From: Ruania zhangjianzhongii | GTDB lineage: Bacteria; Actinomycetota; Actinomycetes; Actinomycetales; Beutenbergiaceae | DNA: 64,000 bases | Assembly (NCBI RefSeq): GCF_008000995.1 | Contig: NZ_CP042828.1 | Location: 806,001 to 870,000, forward strand | Reading direction: 5' to 3' | Part shown: positions 59,339-64,000 of the stretch, piece after piece | Layout: every line of letters starts with the position of its first letter | How positions within the stretch are numbered: the first letter of the stretch is position 1 | Made by a program: the position numbers and the translations under genes | The notes under the pieces: model-generated | The model's database searches: none | Told to the model about the DNA's origin: nothing | Seen by the model: only the letters and a program-made list of their open reading frames with translations

Positions 59339-61762
59339 GTGGATGCCAGCACTGGGAGCAGCGAGCGAGACACCCTCGCCACGCTGCTCACCCCGCTGCG
59401 GGCGCAGGACTGTCTGGTACACACCCACCACCTGCTGCCGCAGGACGGCCAGCACGCCGACTGGCCGGACTGGGCCGATCCCGAGCTGGTGGCTGCCTAC
59501 CGCAGGCGGGGCGTCGAGAAGCCCTGGCGGCACCAGGTCACCGCGGCCGAGGCCAGCTGGGCCGGCCGGCACGTGGTGCTGGCCACTGCCACCGGCTCCG
59601 GGAAGTCCATGGCCGCCTGGCTACCGGCGATCAGCGCGATCCGCTCCGCCCAGCTCGGCACCAGCATCGCCAGCCTGCAACGCCGGCCCAGCGTGCTCTA
59701 CCTCAGCCCCACCAAGGCGCTCGCCGCCGATCAGCTGCACGGTCTGCAGGCCGTACTGACTGCCGGCCAGATCACCGACGTGCGGGTGGCTACCTGCGAC
59801 GGCGACACCCCCACCGACGAACGCACCTGGATCCGTGACCACGCCGACGTCGTGCTGTCCAACCCGGATTTCCTGCACTTCTCCCTCCTGCCCGGCCACC
59901 GGCGCTGGCAACGGCTGCTCCGCGGCCTGCGCTACGTCGTCGTGGATGAGTGCCACGCCTACCGGGGGGTGCTCGGCGCGCATGTGGCCCTCGTGCTGCG
60001 CCGCCTGCTCCGCCTCGCGGAGCACTACGGCGCCTCCCCGGTGGCCGTGCTCGCCTCCGCGACCACGGGCGAACCCGAGGTGAGTGCCGCTCGACTGCTC
60101 GGCGTCGACCCGACGACCGTGACCGCCGTCGCCGAGAGCAGCGCACCCCGTGGCCACACCACGGTGGCGCTGTGGCAGCCGGCGATCCTGCCCGGCGCCG
60201 AAGAACAGGTGTGGGCGCAGGAGAGCCCGGGCGGGCCGCCCGCGTGGCGCCCCAGCGGCACCCCGGAGGATGTCCCGCGCCGCTCCGCGCTCGCCGAGAC
60301 CTCCGAGCTGCTCACCGATCTGGTCCGGGCCGGCAAGCGCACTCTGGCATTCGTCCGCTCCCGCGTGGGCGCCGAGGCGATCGCCGACCAGACCCGCTCC
60401 CGGCTCGCCGACCGGTCCGGGCCCGACCTTGCCGGCCGGGTGGCGGCCTACCGTGGCGGCTACCTGCCCGAGGAACGCCGCGAGCTGGAGCGCGCGCTGC
60501 GCACCGGGGACCTGCTTGCCCTGTCCTCCACGAACGCCCTCGAGCTCGGCGTGGACATCTCCGGGCTGGACGCGGTGCTGATCGCCGGCTGGCCCGGCAC
60601 CCGGGTCTCGCTCTGGCAGCAGATCGGCCGGGCCGGACGTGCCGGCGCCGATGGCCTCGCGGTCCTGGTCGCCAGCGACAACCCGTTGGACACCTACCTG
60701 GTGCACCACCCGGAGGCGATCTTCGAGACCGGGGTGGAGGCGACCGCGTTCGACCCGGGCAACCCGTACGTGCTCGCCCCGCACCTGTGTGCCGCGGCCT
60801 CCGAAACACCGCTGCTGCCGACGGATATCGACCGGTTCGGTCCCGGCACCCCTGCGCTGCTGCGGGATCTGGTGGCTCGCGGGTTTCTGCGCGAGCGCCC
60901 GAACGGGTGGTACTGGAACTACTCCCGGCCGGAGGCGCCCACGGACCTGACTGACCTGCGCGGCGGGTCCGGGGCACCGGTGCAGGTGGTGGAGGCCGGG
61001 ACCGGGCGGGTGCTGGGCACAGTCGACGCCGGCCGGGCCGATGCCACTGTGCACACGGGTGCGATCTATGTGCACCAGGGCCGCACGTTTCGGGTGGAGT
61101 CCTACCAGGACGACGTCGCCGTGGTCACCGAACAGTCCGTGGGGTACCGCACCCGCCCGCATGTGGACAAGCACGTCTCCGTGGTGCGGACCGGGACTGA
61201 GATGGCCTGGGGGCCGATCACCTGGGGGTACGGGGTGGTGGACGTGACCGAACAGGTCACCGGATACGACCGACGGCGGATCCCCGGGATGGACCTGATC
61301 GGCACCTATTCGTTGGAGCTGCCCACGCATACGCTGCGCACCACCGCCTGCTGGTGGCACGCCGACCCAGGGGTGCTCGCCGAGGCCGGAGTGGCCCCTC
61401 GTGACCTGCCCGGGGCGCTGCACGCCGCCGAGCATGCTGCGATCGGGCTACTCGGACTGATCGCCACCTGCGACCGGTGGGACATCGGCGGACTGTCCAC
61501 CGCCGTGCATTCCGACACCCTGGAGCCGACAGTGTTCGTCTACGACGGCTACCCCGGCGGGGCCGGCTTCGCCCAGCGTGGCTACTCGGCCGCCGCCCGA
61601 TGGATGGCCGCCACCCGGGACGCGATCGCCTCCTGCCCGTGTGCCACCGGCTGCCCGAGCTGTGTGCAGTCACCCAAGTGCGGGAACAACAACTCTCCGC
61701 TGGACAAGGCTGGCGCGTTGCTGCTGTTGACCATGCTTACCGGTTTCGCCCCGGGAAGCTGA
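59339..61762 (+). CDS. DEAD/DEAH-box helicase, MrfA type (DUF1998)
   Basis: 807 residues. Helicase motifs: Q-like PWRHQVTAAEASWAGRHVVLATATGSGKS (Walker A 84-89), LSPTKALAADQ, VVLSNPDFLH, DECH (203-206), LASATTGEP (III), FVRSRVGAEAIADQTR, LELGVDISGLDAVLIAGWPGTRVSLWQQIGRAGR (VI). The C-terminal domain ends with a Cys cluster CPCATGCPSCVQSPKC before LDKAGALLLL, the zinc-binding MrfA signature. MrfA in Bacillus is a 3'-5' helicase in mitomycin-C repair. The MrfB nuclease partner is not in this window. GTG start. Confidence 0.94.
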   Translation: MDASTGSSERDTLATLLTPLRAQDCLVHTHHLLPQDGQHADWPDWADPELVAAYRRRGVEKPWRHQVTAAEASWAGRHVVLATATGSGKSMAAWLPAISAIRSAQLGTSIASLQRRPSVLYLSPTKALAADQLHGLQAVLTAGQITDVRVATCDGDTPTDERTWIRDHADVVLSNPDFLHFSLLPGHRRWQRLLRGLRYVVVDECHAYRGVLGAHVALVLRRLLRLAEHYGASPVAVLASATTGEPEVSAARLLGVDPTTVTAVAESSAPRGHTTVALWQPAILPGAEEQVWAQESPGGPPAWRPSGTPEDVPRRSALAETSELLTDLVRAGKRTLAFVRSRVGAEAIADQTRSRLADRSGPDLAGRVAAYRGGYLPEERRELERALRTGDLLALSSTNALELGVDISGLDAVLIAGWPGTRVSLWQQIGRAGRAGADGLAVLVASDNPLDTYLVHHPEAIFETGVEATAFDPGNPYVLAPHLCAAASETPLLPTDIDRFGPGTPALLRDLVARGFLRERPNGWYWNYSRPEAPTDLTDLRGGSGAPVQVVEAGTGRVLGTVDAGRADATVHTGAIYVHQGRTFRVESYQDDVAVVTEQSVGYRTRPHVDKHVSVVRTGTEMAWGPITWGYGVVDVTEQVTGYDRRRIPGMDLIGTYSLELPTHTLRTTACWWHADPGVLAEAGVAPRDLPGALHAAEHAAIGLLGLIATCDRWDIGGLSTAVHSDTLEPTVFVYDGYPGGAGFAQRGYSAAARWMAATRDAIASCPCATGCPSCVQSPKCGNNNSPLDKAGALLLLTMLTGFAPGS

Positions 61763-61828
61763 GCCGCCCGCGCATCCGCCACCGGAAGATCGCCCGCGGA
61801 GCGCGAGCTCATCCGCCGGGCCGGGGAG

Positions 61829-62581
61829 TCAGGCGGCGCCGGGGAGCAGCGCGAGCGCGTGCAGCGGGCTGGAGAGGCGGGTCGCGAGTGCCGCATCGTG
61901 TTCAGCGACCTCGGCAGCGAACAGGTCGAGCAGCCTGCGGTGGGAGCGGGCCAGATCGGTCACCGAGGTCGAGGTGGCGTGGGCATCAGCGAGCCCGGCC
62001 AGCAGATCGGCCGGGAGTCGATCTGCCTCGCGGCCGTGGTGCGGGTTCAGGTCGAAACGGACGCAGGCGAGGGCGAGCAGCTGGTCGCGCAGATGATCGA
62101 GCATCATCACCGCCTGCCAGGTGCGGGACCGGGCGATGGCCGAGCGTGCATGCAGTGCATACAACCAGGCCATCCCCACCAGGTGGCCGACGTCCGGATT
62201 CTTCGGGGAGGTGGAGGGCTGCGGTGTCCCGAACAGCAGCTCGAACTCGGGCTCGGTGCCGCGGAACTCGTCCTCCGGCCAGAAGGACAGATCCACCTGC
62301 AGTGACGAGGCGAGCAGGAACACCCGGTACAGCACCCCACCGGCGATCACGTCCAGGTGGTCGGCCGCGCCCTCGCGGTAGAGCCGGTCGGTCCACCGCG
62401 CCGCCACCGCGTCCGGGTCGGCGTCCCGAGCGATCTGCAGCACCAGGTCAATGTCCGACCAGACATCCTCCCGGCCGGCGGCCGCGGACCCGACGAGAGC
62501 GGCTCCGACCACCTCCGGGTCGTCGTGGGCTGCCTCGATCAACGCCTCGCGCAGCCGGGTTCGTTCGGTCGGGGTGAACAT
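61829..62581 (-). CDS. Nucleotidyltransferase-fold protein
   Basis: 250 residues. The pol-beta-type NTase signature is VGAALVGSAAAGREDVWSDIDLVLQI, with the third acidic residue in VDLSFWPEDEF. The C-terminal half is helical (LVGMAWLYALHARSAIARSRTWQAVMMLDHLRDQLL), the antibiotic-NTase-like (MNT/HEPN-fused) pattern. Substrate unknown. It is convergent with the helicase gene and has a 67-base gap to it. Confidence 0.87.
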   Translation of the reverse strand: MFTPTERTRLREALIEAAHDDPEVVGAALVGSAAAGREDVWSDIDLVLQIARDADPDAVAARWTDRLYREGAADHLDVIAGGVLYRVFLLASSLQVDLSFWPEDEFRGTEPEFELLFGTPQPSTSPKNPDVGHLVGMAWLYALHARSAIARSRTWQAVMMLDHLRDQLLALACVRFDLNPHHGREADRLPADLLAGLADAHATSTSVTDLARSHRRLLDLFAAEVAEHDAALATRLSSPLHALALLPGAA

Positions 62582-62626
62582 GGGCGCACGCTACCGGAGG
62601 CAGACGTGCTGTCGGGGCGCCCGCCA

Positions 62627-62665
62627 CACGTGCGGCGGACGCCCCTCCTGCGTCCGCCGCACGTG
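62627..62665. terminator. Perfect 16-bp inverted repeat
   Basis: CACGTGCGGCGGACGC (62627-62642) pairs with GCGTCCGCCGCACGTG (62650-62665), loop of seven. It lies between the NTase start and the end of the next minus-strand gene. It may terminate the latter. No T-run. Confidence 0.5.
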
Positions 62666-62774
62666 CGCCCTGGTCCGGGTGACCGCCCCCGCGGGTCGCG
62701 AATGCTCTCCGGTGCGGCCAGACCAGCAGGTTCAGCCGCTTCATCGAGCCTTCGCGACGGGGGTGGTCACTCGG

Positions 62775-64000
62775 TCACTCGGTCACCTCGATGGTCTGCC
62801 CCTCGGTGACTGCGAGCACTGCTCGCTCGCCGCTGTCCCAGTACGGGCCGGCGTCCAGCAGCAGCACGTAGGCGGTGTACGCACCGGCCGGCACGCTCGG
62901 CCCGACCCCGTTCCAGGAGTCGTCGCAGACGTCCCACAGCTGGTGACCGCCGGACTGGGTGATCTCCGCACCGGGCGGCAGGCTGGTCTCCACCACATGG
63001 TCGCTGCCGAGCATCGCGGGGGAGACCACCGTTCCGTCCTGAACCAGCACCACCTGGGTGTAGGTGTCTGCGGTCAGCTCCTCCGCGGAGGTGTTCGCCA
63101 AGGTGAGTTCGGTGCTCAACCCGCCGGTCGATCCGTCCGGGGACGCCTGGTAGGGCCCGGAGTCGAAGTCCGCGGTCACGTCCCAACCGGTGTTGCCGGT
63201 GGGCGGCTCCCACGCCTGCCCACAGGTCGGCTCATATGACTCCGGCGCAGAGATCTCCGCACCCGAATCGGGCGACTCGCTCTCGTCGTCGGAGGCGTCG
63301 GAGTCGTCCGAGGTGTCCTCCCCCGACTCGTCGCGGGTGGCCGTGATCTCGCCGTTCTCGAACGTCATTTCGATCGGATCGGCGAGCTGCCAGGTGCCTC
63401 CGGCATCGGTGGCAAAGGCATCGGTGGAGAACGTGCCCACCGCCAGCTCTGCGGTCCCGGAGAAGCCGTCTTCGCACAGCACCAGATCATCCAGACCGCG
63501 GGTGAGGGAGGCACCCTCCCCGGCAGAGAGCGCGAGCTCCCCGTCGGCAGCACCCTCGGAGTAGGCGATCACCTCGTTGCTCCCGGGCGCGGTGACCGCC
63601 AGGTCCACCGCCGGGGACAGGGTCAGCTCGTGCTCCGAACGGATGGTGATATCCAGGGTGAGGTCACCGCTCAGCTGTGCTTCGCCGTCGAGAATCTGTG
63701 CATCCCCGGCGATCGAGTCCAGACCCGCCCCGCACCAGTGGGCGTCCACCGGTGCAGTGCTCTGCTCCTCGGTGGGCGCCGGAACCGGCGGGTCGGTGGC
63801 CGGCGGGGGAGCGGGCCGGTCCCACGGCCCGCCCACCTGCCAGACCACCAGGCCCGCGGCTACCACGGTCACCGCACCAGCCGCCTGGGTGGCGGCCCGG
63901 CGCCGGCGGCGGCGCCGCACCCGGTCCACCAGGCCCCCGAGCCGCGCTTCCAGCGGGTTGCCGGCATCGCGCTGGGCATCGGCCTGCAGCCATTCCTCGA
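62775..64000 (-). CDS. Membrane-anchored secreted protein, 5' end outside window
   Basis: The frame is open to the window edge, so the start lies beyond 64000 (a GTG at 63929 is internal to it). At least 407 residues: a cytoplasmic segment (EEWLQADAQRDAGNPLEARLGGLVDRV), a basic stretch, one membrane helix (GAVTVVAAGLVVWQVGG), a Pro-rich linker, then two similar external beta domains of about 140 residues joined by an Asp/Ser/Glu-rich linker. In both, Cys and Trp residues recur (VDAHWCGAGLD; TCGQAWEPPTGNTGWDV; LWDVCDDSWNGVGPSVPAG). It resembles actinobacterial DUF4232/anti-sigma-like extracellular proteins; the exact family is not certain. Confidence 0.7.
   Translation of the reverse strand, partial: EEWLQADAQRDAGNPLEARLGGLVDRVRRRRRRRAATQAAGAVTVVAAGLVVWQVGGPWDRPAPPPATDPPVPAPTEEQSTAPVDAHWCGAGLDSIAGDAQILDGEAQLSGDLTLDITIRSEHELTLSPAVDLAVTAPGSNEVIAYSEGAADGELALSAGEGASLTRGLDDLVLCEDGFSGTAELAVGTFSTDAFATDAGGTWQLADPIEMTFENGEITATRDESGEDTSDDSDASDDESESPDSGAEISAPESYEPTCGQAWEPPTGNTGWDVTADFDSGPYQASPDGSTGGLSTELTLANTSAEELTADTYTQVVLVQDGTVVSPAMLGSDHVVETSLPPGAEITQSGGHQLWDVCDDSWNGVGPSVPAGAYTAYVLLLDAGPYWDSGERAVLAVTEGQTIEVTE

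Overview
The window is very G+C-rich and gene-dense, with many GTG starts and ATGA/GTGA/TGATG stop-start overlaps. A WhiB protein, a Crp regulator, a CpaE-like/TadA/TadB/TadC locus and leaderless promoters point to the Actinomycetota. Gene content fits Micrococcales (for example the Ruaniaceae/Beutenbergiaceae side), but I cannot fix the genus. From memory, the order metallophosphoesterase, ponA-type PBP, whiB, DUF4177, ridA, crp, epoxide-hydrolase-like, acs, tadZABC, flp/tadE/tadG, DEAD helicase matches Mycobacterium tuberculosis Rv3683 down to Rv3649, so 37-62 kb is an ancestral block with insertions.

Layout. 0-3.4 kb: the 3' end of dnaX, recR, a DUF5063 gene and a TauE/SafE exporter. 3.45-7.9 kb: two inverted, nearly identical IS110-family elements, each inserted at the outer end of one of two copies of a 66-bp imperfect palindrome, enclosing one AbiEi-like gene. 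8-11 kb: lysC (with an internal beta-subunit start), asd and a YigZ gene. 11-19 kb: accessory genes (secreted I36-type protein, DinB-like protein, amidohydrolase plus drug exporter facing a GntR-TetR regulator, S9 peptidase plus CopC). 19.5-23.2 kb: methylcitrate-cycle genes prpD-prpB-prpC. 23.2-25.5 kb: a truncated VapB-like gene behind an octamer repeat, an ArsR/VOC pair, and aroG behind an aromatic leader peptide and attenuator. 25.6-33.5 kb: purine/pyrimidine salvage (permease, two unrelated adenine-deaminase types, LacI regulator, divergent uracil permease). 33.7-36.8 kb: a NarL-type two-component system, a small membrane protein and a Uma2 nuclease. 37.0-47.4 kb: tRNA-Pro(CGG), metallophosphoesterase, class A PBP, whiB, DUF4177, ridA, crp, alpha/beta hydrolase, acs and a large Ala/Pro-rich membrane protein. 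47.8-57.0 kb: the Tad pilus locus, split by about 4.5 kb carrying a phytanoyl-CoA dioxygenase, an AraC regulator, a DUF4091 protein and an unknown gene. 57.1-59.3 kb: a Phd/YefM antitoxin whose RelE/ParE toxin gene is cut in two by a 1.6-kb island (NYN protein plus a 44-residue membrane protein). 59.3-64 kb: an MrfA-type helicase, a nucleotidyltransferase and an incomplete membrane-anchored secreted protein.

The most unusual signals are in non-coding DNA. They are: IS110 left ends carrying short matches to their own target and donor ends (bridge-RNA-like); the 66-bp palindromes they hit; a pair of 50-bp hairpins with two compensatory base-pair swaps; an octamer repeat forming a chain of start-Arg-stop mini-ORFs; and frequent tandem duplications at the 3' ends of genes. 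All functional statements come from reading the sequence and family knowledge; no database search was run.
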